Part shown: positions 5,136-11,651 of the stretch, piece after piece
Numbering within the stretch: the first letter of the stretch is position 1
How the letters are laid out: every line of letters begins with the position of its first letter
Assembly (NCBI GenBank): GCA_041663485.1
Contig: JBAYMO010000031.1
Coordinates: 1 to 11,651, forward strand
Direction of reading: 5' to 3'
DNA length: 11,651 nt
From: 02-FULL-45-11b sp041663485
GTDB lineage: Bacteria > Patescibacteriota > Patescibacteriia > Buchananbacterales > UBA6539
Notes under the pieces: model-generated
The model's input: the letters and a program-made list of their open reading frames with translations, nothing else
The model's database searches: none
What the model was told of the DNA's origin: nothing
Program-made: the position numbers and the translations under genes

Positions 5136-5158
5136 TTAATTATTGTCTGACCATCTTT
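5136..5158. repeat. 23-bp direct repeat, copy A (smc 3' end)
   Basis: This copy covers the last codons and stop of smc (stop at 5140-5142) plus 4 bp beyond. It is identical to 4506-4528. The pair encloses the 172-aa gene and about 75 bp of AT-rich DNA behind it. Confidence 0.9.
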
Positions 5159-7506
5159 GCCGCCTCTTCCATTTTTAAGCCGATAACTTTGGAAATGCCA
5201 TCTTGACCCATGGTTACGCCATATAAAATATTAGCTTGATGCATGGTGGCGCGGTTATGAGTAATAATAATAAATTGGGTCTTATGAGCAAGCTCGGAAG
5301 TAATTTGGGAGAAGCGCTGGGAGTTTGATTCGTCTAAAGCCGCGTCAACTTCGTCCAAAATTACAAACGGCGATGGATTGTTGGCGATGACCGCGCAGAT
5401 TAAAGCAATCGAAGCCAACGAGCGTTCGCCGCCGGAAAGCATGGTAATTGAAGATACTTTTTTGCCTGGTGGCATGGCCGCGATATCAATACCGGTAATG
5501 ACTTTGCCGGTTTTTTTCTTTAGAAATCTTTTGGGGCTCATTTTTTCTTCAGCTTCGGATAACATGGATAAAATTCCCGGTTGGATTATTTCCACCCCGC
5601 CTTCCAATTCGCTTTCAGTTTTTTGTTCTGTGGTTTCTGATTTTTTATCTTCTGTTAAATCTTCTTTTTGTAAAATCAATTCCGCCTTGCCGCCACCAAA
5701 TAGAATTTTGAAATATTTAGAAAATTCCTTGCTAATTTCTTTGAAAGCGACGTCAAACTGAACTTGAATTTTATCGTCCAAATCATTAATGACTTTTTCC
5801 AAAGAATTGATGGAATCTCGCAAGTCTTCGGCTTGAGTGGATAGAAAATCGTGGCGTTCTTTGGTCTCGGTGTATTCTTGAATCGTTTGCGGATCAACGC
5901 CGCCGATTAACTCTAACTGATGTTTCAAATTCAGCATTTTTTGCCGGGTTTCACCTTCGTTTATCGGCTCTGATTTGTAAGATGATAGCCAGGTCAATTC
6001 GCTGGTTTCGTCTTTAATTTCTTGTCTCAAGTCTTGTTGATGGGTTTCTAGCCGCGCCATTTCAACGCGCAAAGTTGAAGCCTGGTTGCTCAAACGGTTA
6101 TACTCATCTTGTTTGGTCGTGATTTGTCTTTGTAGATCAAAAAATTTGCCTTTTTTTTGTTCTTCTTGCTGGTTGAAATTTCCGATTTCTTTTTGCGCCG
6201 CGGCCAATCTTTGATCAATGCCGGTTAAATCATTTTCCACTTCGGACAAATCTTTTAACAAATTTTGATCAATTTCGCCTTGAACTTTTTCTTTAATTTT
6301 TGGATTCTCCATTTGATCCAATAGCTCGCGGGTCAAACGTGAAATTTCTCGGGCGTCTTCTTTGGCTTGGGAAAATTTGGCCAAATCCTTATTATCCAAA
6401 CTGGCTAACATCTTTTCTTGCAAGCCGGTAATTTCTTTTAGTTTGGCAATTACTTCGGAAAATTGCAGCGGAACCGCTTTTTGGATTAAACGTTGTTTAG
6501 CCAGATCAATTTTATTCTTTAAAATCATCTGCTCTTCGCGCAATTTATTTTTCTCATCTAAAATACTTTGATATTTTTGCTGCAATTCCCCGAAGACTTT
6601 ACTACGGGAATCTTCCTTTTCCAGGGAACGTAAATGATTCTGCAGTTCGCGTAAGGCAATATCTTTTTCGCTTAAATCTTTTTCCACCTCTTTAAGCCTG
6701 GGTTTGACTTCAACAATTTTTTCCTCCAAATTATGCCATAAAAAGCCGTAGTATTGCTGAGCCACTTCTTTTAATTCAATTTCAATTTTTTCTCGGCGTT
6801 CAAGGCGTTTAACTTGGCGCGTCAGGGAATTGAGCCGGGGCGTAATTTCAGTCAGCAAGGCATCCACTTGGCGTAAATTATTCCAGGCGCTTTCCAATTT
6901 ATTTATTGATTGATCGCGTTTGATTTGAAATTGTTTGACCCCGACGGCTTCATCAAAATAATCTTTTCTTTCCGCCGGCGTGGCCATAATCACCGAATCA
7001 ATAGAACCCTGGGAAACGATGCTGTAGCTTTTTTGGCCGAAATTTGATTTGGCCACCAGCATTAAAACATCCTGCAGTCTGACTTTGCTTTTATTGATTA
7101 AATATTCGCTTTCGCCGTTGCGATAAACTTTCCTGGAAATTATTACTTCCTGATAATCAATGGGCATGGCGCCATCCTCGTTATTTAAATGCAAAGAAAC
7201 CTGAGCCAAACTCAGGCGCGCTTTGATATCGGAGCCGGAAAAAATTACATCCTCGGATTTTTTACCGCGCAGGCTTTTGAGGCTTTGTTCACCCAAGACC
7301 CAACGCACGGCATCCACAAAATTTGATTTACCCGAGCCATTGGGACCGACAATACAAGCAATGCCGCAGCTGCCGCTTAAAGTCTTTTTTGCCATCATTG
7401 AATCTGAAGAGACTAAAGGACAGCCCTGTTCGGGCCGTGGAAATTCTAAGATGGTTTTTTGGGCAAATGATTTGAAACCCTGGATTTCAATCTTTTGTAA
7501 AAACAT
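5140..7506 (-). CDS. smc: SMC chromosome segregation ATPase, short form without visible hinge
   Basis: An SMC-family ATPase of 788 residues from ATG 7506 (an in-frame TTG at 7512 would add two). SMC dimers clamp DNA and extrude loops to organise and separate chromosomes. Visible: N-terminal IQGFKSF; Walker A GPNGSGKS (54-61); SQGSID and PAERKDYFDEAVG near 165-190; long coiled coils from about 190 to 590; FGGGKAEL; ABC signature LSGGE (690-694); Walker B FVILDE (714-719) and DAALDE; IIITHN with the switch His near 750. Typical bacterial SMCs are about 1150-1200 residues with a central hinge. Here the arms are short and the middle (around PKIKEKVQGE) has no hinge or zinc-hook CxxC. There is an extra 23-residue segment before Walker A (about 25-48) and a charged insertion (about 613-671) before the signature. 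No SD. The gene heads a short minus-strand transcript with the 172-aa orphan. No scpA or scpB is in the window. Confidence 0.92.
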   Translation of the reverse strand: MFLQKIEIQGFKSFAQKTILEFPRPEQGCPLVSSDSMMAKKTLSGSCGIACIVGPNGSGKSNFVDAVRWVLGEQSLKSLRGKKSEDVIFSGSDIKARLSLAQVSLHLNNEDGAMPIDYQEVIISRKVYRNGESEYLINKSKVRLQDVLMLVAKSNFGQKSYSIVSQGSIDSVIMATPAERKDYFDEAVGVKQFQIKRDQSINKLESAWNNLRQVDALLTEITPRLNSLTRQVKRLERREKIEIELKEVAQQYYGFLWHNLEEKIVEVKPRLKEVEKDLSEKDIALRELQNHLRSLEKEDSRSKVFGELQQKYQSILDEKNKLREEQMILKNKIDLAKQRLIQKAVPLQFSEVIAKLKEITGLQEKMLASLDNKDLAKFSQAKEDAREISRLTRELLDQMENPKIKEKVQGEIDQNLLKDLSEVENDLTGIDQRLAAAQKEIGNFNQQEEQKKGKFFDLQRQITTKQDEYNRLSNQASTLRVEMARLETHQQDLRQEIKDETSELTWLSSYKSEPINEGETRQKMLNLKHQLELIGGVDPQTIQEYTETKERHDFLSTQAEDLRDSINSLEKVINDLDDKIQVQFDVAFKEISKEFSKYFKILFGGGKAELILQKEDLTEDKKSETTEQKTESELEGGVEIIQPGILSMLSEAEEKMSPKRFLKKKTGKVITGIDIAAMPPGKKVSSITMLSGGERSLASIALICAVIANNPSPFVILDEVDAALDESNSQRFSQITSELAHKTQFIIITHNRATMHQANILYGVTMGQDGISKVIGLKMEEAAKMVRQ

Positions 7507-7522
7507 ATTCAATATTAAATAT

Positions 7523-7552
7523 ATTTTAACATTTTCTCGCCCCTGACGGCAA
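7523..7552 (-). promoter_or_regulatory. Promoter of smc
   Basis: On the minus strand TTGCCG (7552-7547), an 18-bp spacer and TAAAAT (7528-7523). The start would be near 7516, only about 10 nt before the ATG, so the message may be almost leaderless, in line with the missing SD. Confidence 0.45.
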
Positions 7553-7585
7553 GATGTAAAAGTAAATTTTATTTAATTAAGCAAA

Positions 7586-7614
7586 TTGACAGATACTGCC
7601 AGTCAGAGTAATTT
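7586..7614 (+). promoter_or_regulatory. Promoter of the receiver-like gene
   Basis: Perfect TTGACA (7586-7591), a 17-bp spacer and TAATTT (7609-7614); start near 7621, giving a leader of about 20 nt with a strong SD. It is divergent from the smc promoter. Confidence 0.6.
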
Positions 7615-7640
7615 GAATAATTAGAAAAGGAGGGCAAGTC

Positions 7641-8114
7641 ATGAGGATTCTAGTCATCGGACAAGCCGAGTCAACTTTGGCCCTGCTGCATTGGCTGCAA
7701 CGGCTCAAAGAACAAGTGTGGCCAAATGATCTAATCAGTCAAGCGGCCGCATCATGTTTTTCACAATTGGCAGTCAGTCATACCAACCAAGCCACCGAAG
7801 CTATGGCTTGGGCACGAGAAGGTGGCGACATAATTTTTTTGGACTTAATCACGCCGGAGATTCCGGCCAAAACGAATTTGGCGCCTTTTCGGCAGTTTGA
7901 ACCTGACGAGCGCGCCGGAGCCTGGTTACTTCATCGGTTGAAAATGGGTCGCTATAGTCAGCCGCGCGTGGGAGTGATTACCACCAATATCGGTCGCATC
8001 AGGCAATTGTGCCGCCCTTGGGGCAAAGTGGGTTTACTGGCCGCGCCCATTGAGCCCAGGACATTTCAATGGGTGCAGGATCATTTGATTGAAATCCATC
8101 AAGCCAAGTCTTAG
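7641..8114 (+). CDS. Degenerate receiver-domain-like protein (157 aa)
   Basis: The start at ATG 7641 is fixed by a very strong SD (AAAGGAGGG, 9-10 nt upstream). The pattern fits a CheY-like alpha/beta receiver fold: strand MRILVIG (1-7); DIIFLDLITPE (63-73) with D68 where the phospho-accepting Asp would be; PRVGVITTN (108-116) with a Thr where receivers have Thr/Ser; and VGLLAAPIEPRTF (130-142), resembling the KP-containing fifth strand. Two key features are missing: the acidic pair after strand 1 (GQAE instead of a DD-type motif) and the conserved Lys before Pro136 (Ala135). It would thus be a stand-alone pseudo-receiver, more likely a protein-protein switch than a phospho-relay output. No kinase or output domain is nearby. 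It could instead be an unrelated Rossmann-like orphan. Its stop codon lies in its own terminator. Confidence 0.6.
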   Translation: MRILVIGQAESTLALLHWLQRLKEQVWPNDLISQAAASCFSQLAVSHTNQATEAMAWAREGGDIIFLDLITPEIPAKTNLAPFRQFEPDERAGAWLLHRLKMGRYSQPRVGVITTNIGRIRQLCRPWGKVGLLAAPIEPRTFQWVQDHLIEIHQAKS

Positions 8115-8148
8115 AAAAGGAGCAGGAATTTCTAAGACTTTTTATTTT
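8106..8148 (+). terminator. Strong terminator of the receiver-like gene
   Basis: AAGTCTTAGAAA (8106-8117) and TTTCTAAGACTT (8129-8140) are perfect 12-bp arms with an 11-nt loop and a T-rich tail to 8148. The 5' arm includes the TAG stop (8112-8114). Confidence 0.85.
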
Positions 8149-8177
8149 TACCTGATCAAGATTTTTATGATGAAAAA

Positions 8178-8186
8178 TGATATAAT
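8178..8186 (+). promoter_or_regulatory. Extended -10 promoter of polA
   Basis: TGATATAAT is a consensus TATAAT (8181-8186) with the TGn extension. There is no good -35 box at 17 bp (AAGATT, 8158-8163), as is usual for extended -10 promoters. The start would be near 8193, giving a leader of about 13 nt. Confidence 0.55.
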
Positions 8187-8205
8187 GCAGAAAAGGTAAA
8201 ATATT

Positions 8206-10941
8206 ATGGCTAAATCCCAAGAAAAATTTGTCGTCATTGATGGTAACGCTTTAATTCATCGCGCCTGGCATGCCTTGCCGCCGACTTTAACGACCAAAAG
8301 CGGGGAAGTGGTAAACGCGGTTTACGGCTTTACCATGATTTTGCTCAGAGTTTTAAAAGATTTAAAGCCTGACTATTTGGCCGTAACTTTTGATTTGGCG
8401 GCGCCGACTTTCAGGCATAAAGAATTTAAAGAATACAAAGCTCAGCGCGTCAAACAAGCCGATGAGCTTTACGCGCAAATTCCCAGAATTAAAGAGGTGG
8501 TTCGGGCTTTTAATATTCCCATTTACGAAAAAGAAGGTTTTGAAGCTGACGACGTTATCGCCACCTTAGTTTGCGATCAGGCCGTGGAAAAGATTTTATC
8601 TATTATAGTTACCGGTGATATGGACACAATGCAATTGGTTGATGAAAATACCCAGGTTTTTACCATGCACAAAGGCCTGTCCGATACTTTAACTTATGAT
8701 ATTGAAGAAGTAAAACGCCGCTATGGCGGCTTAACGCCGGAGCAAATGGTGGATTATAAGGCTTTGCGCGGCGATCCATCAGATAATATTCCCGGCGTTA
8801 AAGGTATTGGCGAGAAGGGCGCGATTAATTTACTTTTGGAGTTTAAAACTTTGGATAATATTTATAAAAATCTGGATTCGGAAAAGATTTCCGAACGTTA
8901 TCAAAAGATTTTAGCCGAGCATAAGGAAGACGCTTATTTTTCCAAAAAAATGACGGAGCTGGTCAAGGATGTCCCGATTGATTTTAAATTGGCTGACGCC
9001 AAACTCAACGGTTATGACTTGGGTAAGGTGGTGAGTTTATTTCAAGAATTGGAATTTAAATCTCTGATTGCCAAGTTACCCAAGGAATTACAGCAAGGCC
9101 AAATCGCCAGCCAGGGCGCGTTTGATTTTTCCGACCAACCCCAATTAGTCAAAGAAAAAAAATCGGATTATCATCTGATTAAAAACGATAAAGATTTTGC
9201 TGAGTTTTTAAAAGAATTAAGCAAACAAAAAATTTTTGTTTTTGATACCGAAACCGGCGGTTTAAATCCGCTTGAAGACGAACTTTTGGGTATTAGTTTT
9301 TGTTGGCACGACGGCTTGGCCTACTATCTGCCGGCACAGAAAAAATATTTGGAAGAGATCAGGCCGATTATGGCAGATAAAAATGTTAAAAAATGCGGCC
9401 ATAACATCAAATTTGATTTGCAGGCTTTATTAACAGCGGGTGTTCAAACTCAGGGGGTACATTTTGATTCCATGATTGCTTCATATTTAACGAACCCTGG
9501 CTCGCGCCAGCATAATTTGGATGGGTTGGCTTTTACCGAGTTGGGTTATCAAATGCAGCCAATTGAAGCCTTAATCGGCAAAGGCAAAAATCAAATTACC
9601 TTAAAGGCAGTGCCAATTGAAAAGGTGGCGGATTATTCTTGTGAAGACGCGGATTTTACCTGGCGTTTGATTAAGCCTTTGACTAAAGAGCTGGAAGAAA
9701 AAAACAATTTTGGCTTGATGGAAAAAATTGAAACGCCGTTAGTTGAAGTTTTGGTGGAAATGGAAAGAAACGGCATTATGCTGGATGTGGCTTTTTTGAA
9801 AAAAATGGCCAAACAAGTTGACGCCAGGTTGGAAAAAATCGAGGAAAAAATTTATAAATTAGCGGGCGTAAAATTTAATATTGCTTCGCCGCTGCAACTA
9901 AAAGAAATTCTTTTTGAAAAATTAAAAATTTCCACTCAGGGTTTAGGGCGAACCAAAACCGGTATCTCGACCGCGGCCGATGAATTGGAAAAACTCAAAG
10001 GTCAGCACGAAATTATTGATTATATTATCGAATATCGCGAGTTGGCCAAATTAAAATCAACTTATTTGGATGCTTTGCCTAAGCTGGTTGATGCCGGCGG
10101 CCGGGTCCATACCAGCTTTAATCAAACCGTAACGGCAACCGGCCGCCTGTCTTCGTCCGAGCCGAATTTGCAAAATATTCCCATTCGCACGGAATTGGGT
10201 CAAAAAATTCGTCAGGCCTTTATTGCCCCAAACGGCTTCAAAATCCTTTCAGCCGATTATTCGCAAATTGAATTGCGCATTATTGCTTCCTTGGCTAATG
10301 ATAAAAAAATGATTGAGTCGTTTAAAAAAGGGGAGGACATTCATACGCGCACGGCTTCCGAAATCAATAATGTGCCTTTGGAAAAAGTTACTAAAGAAAT
10401 GCGTTATGCCGCCAAAGCGGTGAACTTCGGCATTATTTACGGCCAAGGCCCGCATGGTTTGGCGGCCAGCACGGGAATTTCTCGCAGCCGGGCCATGGAT
10501 TTTATCGATCGCTATTTTGAAGTGCATGATGATATTTATAACTATTTGGAAAATACCAAAGTTTTTGCCCGTCAATCGGGTTGGGTAGAAACTTTATTCG
10601 GCCGGCGCCGTTATTTACCGGAAATTACTTCGTCTATTCAACCAATTCGCGCGGGTGCCGAGCGCATGGCCATTAATCATCCGATTCAAGGCACGGCCGC
10701 GGATTTGATGAAGCTGGCCATGATTGAAATTTATAAGGAATTGCCAAAAATTTCCGCTCAAACTAAAATGCTCTTGCAGGTTCATGATGAGTTAGTTTTT
10801 GAAGTACCGCAAAAAGATTTAAAAAGAGTTGCGGATTTTGTCAAAGATAAGATGGAAAATGTCTACAAATTGCGCGCGCCGATTGGCGTGGAGGTGGAAG
10901 CGGGAGATAATTGGGGAGAGACCAAAGAGATTAAATTTTAG
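8206..10941 (+). CDS. polA: DNA polymerase I, three-domain form
   Basis: A 911-residue family A DNA polymerase for gap filling, primer removal and repair. N-terminal 5'-3' (FEN-like) nuclease, about 1-290: VVIDGN with D12, EADD (113-116), TGDMD (136-140) and the helix-hairpin-helix region NIPGVKGIGEKGA. 3'-5' exonuclease, about 320-510: FDTETGG with D347 and E349, NIKFDL, and YSCEDAD, so the proofreading residues appear complete, unlike many polA genes where they decay. Polymerase, about 530-911: motif A SADYSQIELR with D684; motif B RYAAKAVNFGIIYG, with Arg, Lys, Phe and Tyr in E. coli O-helix positions; motif C LLQVHDELVFEVP with H860-D861-E862. Length matches the family (about 900-930). 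No clear SD; AAAAGG lies 12 nt upstream. It is transcribed alone from an extended -10 promoter to its own terminator. Codon use is AT-rich like smc, unlike the accessory genes. Confidence 0.97.
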   Translation: MAKSQEKFVVIDGNALIHRAWHALPPTLTTKSGEVVNAVYGFTMILLRVLKDLKPDYLAVTFDLAAPTFRHKEFKEYKAQRVKQADELYAQIPRIKEVVRAFNIPIYEKEGFEADDVIATLVCDQAVEKILSIIVTGDMDTMQLVDENTQVFTMHKGLSDTLTYDIEEVKRRYGGLTPEQMVDYKALRGDPSDNIPGVKGIGEKGAINLLLEFKTLDNIYKNLDSEKISERYQKILAEHKEDAYFSKKMTELVKDVPIDFKLADAKLNGYDLGKVVSLFQELEFKSLIAKLPKELQQGQIASQGAFDFSDQPQLVKEKKSDYHLIKNDKDFAEFLKELSKQKIFVFDTETGGLNPLEDELLGISFCWHDGLAYYLPAQKKYLEEIRPIMADKNVKKCGHNIKFDLQALLTAGVQTQGVHFDSMIASYLTNPGSRQHNLDGLAFTELGYQMQPIEALIGKGKNQITLKAVPIEKVADYSCEDADFTWRLIKPLTKELEEKNNFGLMEKIETPLVEVLVEMERNGIMLDVAFLKKMAKQVDARLEKIEEKIYKLAGVKFNIASPLQLKEILFEKLKISTQGLGRTKTGISTAADELEKLKGQHEIIDYIIEYRELAKLKSTYLDALPKLVDAGGRVHTSFNQTVTATGRLSSSEPNLQNIPIRTELGQKIRQAFIAPNGFKILSADYSQIELRIIASLANDKKMIESFKKGEDIHTRTASEINNVPLEKVTKEMRYAAKAVNFGIIYGQGPHGLAASTGISRSRAMDFIDRYFEVHDDIYNYLENTKVFARQSGWVETLFGRRRYLPEITSSIQPIRAGAERMAINHPIQGTAADLMKLAMIEIYKELPKISAQTKMLLQVHDELVFEVPQKDLKRVADFVKDKMENVYKLRAPIGVEVEAGDNWGETKEIKF

Positions 10942-10958
10942 TTAATCGTAGCCATTAA

Positions 10959-10983
10959 ACATACTATTTAGTAATGTTTTTTT
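10959..10983 (+). terminator. Intrinsic terminator of polA
   Basis: ACAT-ACTA (10959-10966) pairs with TAGT-A-ATGT (10969-10977), with one bulged A and a 2-nt turn, followed by a run of T's to 10983. Confidence 0.65.
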
Positions 10984-11032
10984 ATTTATCTTTATAATAT
11001 AAAAAAGCATAATTTAGGTATTTTTTGTAATA

Positions 11033-11061
11033 TTGACAAATTTTATTAAATATGACATAAT
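11033..11061 (+). promoter_or_regulatory. Promoter of the 11161 gene
   Basis: Perfect TTGACA (11033-11038), a 17-bp spacer and CATAAT (11056-11061). Start near 11068, leaving a leader of about 90 nt. Confidence 0.65.
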
Positions 11062-11070
11062 ACTTTGTTG

Positions 11071-11135
11071 GGCAGCCTGTTGCTGCCTAAGCTCTTTGAC
11101 TTGCTTGGCCGGTTCATGGGGAATCGAGTCAAGCA
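11071..11135 (+). promoter_or_regulatory. Structured leader of the 11161 gene
   Basis: GGCAGC (11071-11076) and GCTGCC (11082-11087) form a perfect hairpin at the start of the transcript. Downstream two stems compete: TTGACT (11096-11101) with AGTCAA (11127-11132), or TGCTTG (11102-11107) with CAAGCA (11130-11135); they share the CAA at 11130-11132. The SD (TAGGAG, 11147-11152) lies 11 nt beyond. A translational switch is possible; no known riboswitch class is recognised. Confidence 0.4.
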
Positions 11136-11160
11136 TCCGAATTAAGTAGGAGTATGCGTC

Positions 11161-11651
11161 ATGAAAACGCACGAAGAACAAGAGGGGAAAATCCCCAAGG
11201 TCAGAACGATCAAGGTGGGCTTTGGTTCCACCAGCTTGGAGCCCGCGTTTTTTTGGGCTCTGCTGGAGTTTTTAATGCAGGTGCGCCGGCATTTGGGCGT
11301 CAAGCGTGGCGAGATCAGTTGGAAGTTCGTCTCGTCGGCACATTTGATTAAGCCTGACCCGGAGGCTGAACGCAAGACCATTGAGTTCAGTCGTAATCGA
11401 GGTGTAATATTCTTCAACGTCTTGGGCGGTTGGGACCAACACGGTTCTGAGCGAAATAAGTCGCTTTGCGAAATCTGTTCGCTCGATTTAGTGCGGGGTG
11501 AATACGACTTCATCAAGTATCGCCCGTGGTTGCTGTCAATTTTTGAGGCGGTGCGCAAAAATGACATTGACGGTGAAGCACTGCCGTGCACCAGCGCGGA
11601 AAATATTCGAACGCTAATGTCAGGTTTAGCGGTCTCCCAGCAGGGCAACCC
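11161..11651 (+). CDS. Soluble orphan protein, C-terminus cut by window edge
   Basis: ATG at 11161 follows an SD (TAGGAG, 8-nt spacing), and 163 codons remain open to the window end. An ATG at 11154 begins a different, short frame that is poorly spaced from the SD. There is no signal peptide or membrane segment. The order of conserved-looking blocks is VGFGSTSLEPAFFWALLEF, GVIFFNVLGGWDQHG, LCEICSLDLV, LLSIFEAVRKNDIDGE. From memory this resembles a Patescibacteria family with a histidine/aspartate motif near the N-terminus, then a GGGRFDEH-type motif, then LV and a NDLKG-like block, perhaps metal-dependent hydrolases. Here most of the presumed metal ligands are replaced, leaving WDQH. If the relationship holds, this is a divergent and possibly inactive member. 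The assignment is weak; the existence of the gene is well supported. Confidence 0.65.
   Translation, partial: MKTHEEQEGKIPKVRTIKVGFGSTSLEPAFFWALLEFLMQVRRHLGVKRGEISWKFVSSAHLIKPDPEAERKTIEFSRNRGVIFFNVLGGWDQHGSERNKSLCEICSLDLVRGEYDFIKYRPWLLSIFEAVRKNDIDGEALPCTSAENIRTLMSGLAVSQQGN

Noticed and set aside
11142..11648. 168-codon minus-strand frame at the right end
   Set aside because: Antisense to the plus-strand gene at 11161, which has a promoter, leader and SD.
1..11651. CRISPR array, tRNA or rRNA genes
   Set aside because: No regularly spaced repeats and no cloverleaf or rRNA-like sequence were seen on either strand.

Overview
This window looks like a piece of a candidate phyla radiation (Patescibacteria/Parcubacteria-like) chromosome. 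This rests on AT-rich intergenic DNA, a short SMC protein with no visible hinge, several core genes starting without a Shine-Dalgarno (SD) site, a TrmB-like regulator of the kind common in these genomes, and many small orphan proteins. Taxonomy is an inference; no rRNA or tRNA is present. TGA is used as a normal stop.

Layout, left to right. (1) Positions 1-529, minus: the start of a membrane-anchored orphan protein, cut by the window edge and rich in inverted repeats. It is divergent from a TrmB-like regulator (848-1597, plus), with a shared control region holding two promoters and a perfect 16-bp palindrome. (2) 1624-1889, plus: a promoter, a highly structured region with no convincing gene, and an intrinsic terminator; this is a candidate ncRNA of about 230 nt that I cannot assign to a family. 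(3) 2002-2648, plus: a cassette of two tiny single-pass membrane proteins and a possible third Cys-rich small protein, closed by a terminator. (4) 2771-4444, minus: a self-contained retron-like unit, with its own promoter, a roughly 245-nt structured leader bounded by complementary 7-nt ends (candidate msr-msd), a retron-type reverse transcriptase, and a terminator overlapping its stop codon. (5) 4457-7552, minus: SMC followed by a small helical orphan gene. The orphan lies between two exact 23-bp direct repeats, one of which is the 3' end of smc, so it looks like a later insertion between smc and its terminator. (6) 7586-8148, plus: a degenerate receiver-like protein with its own promoter and terminator. 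(7) 8178-10983, plus: full-length DNA polymerase I with all three domains apparently intact. (8) 11033-11651, plus: a promoter, a hairpin-rich leader and the start of another orphan protein, cut by the window edge.

SMC and Pol I are housekeeping genes for chromosome organisation and DNA repair/replication. Between them sit separately transcribed accessory units, each with its own TTGACA-like promoter, usually a clear SD and a structured RNA element. The strongest candidate for an undescribed system is the retron-like unit at 2771-4444, followed by the unassigned structured RNA at 1660-1889 and the repeat-flanked insertion behind smc.
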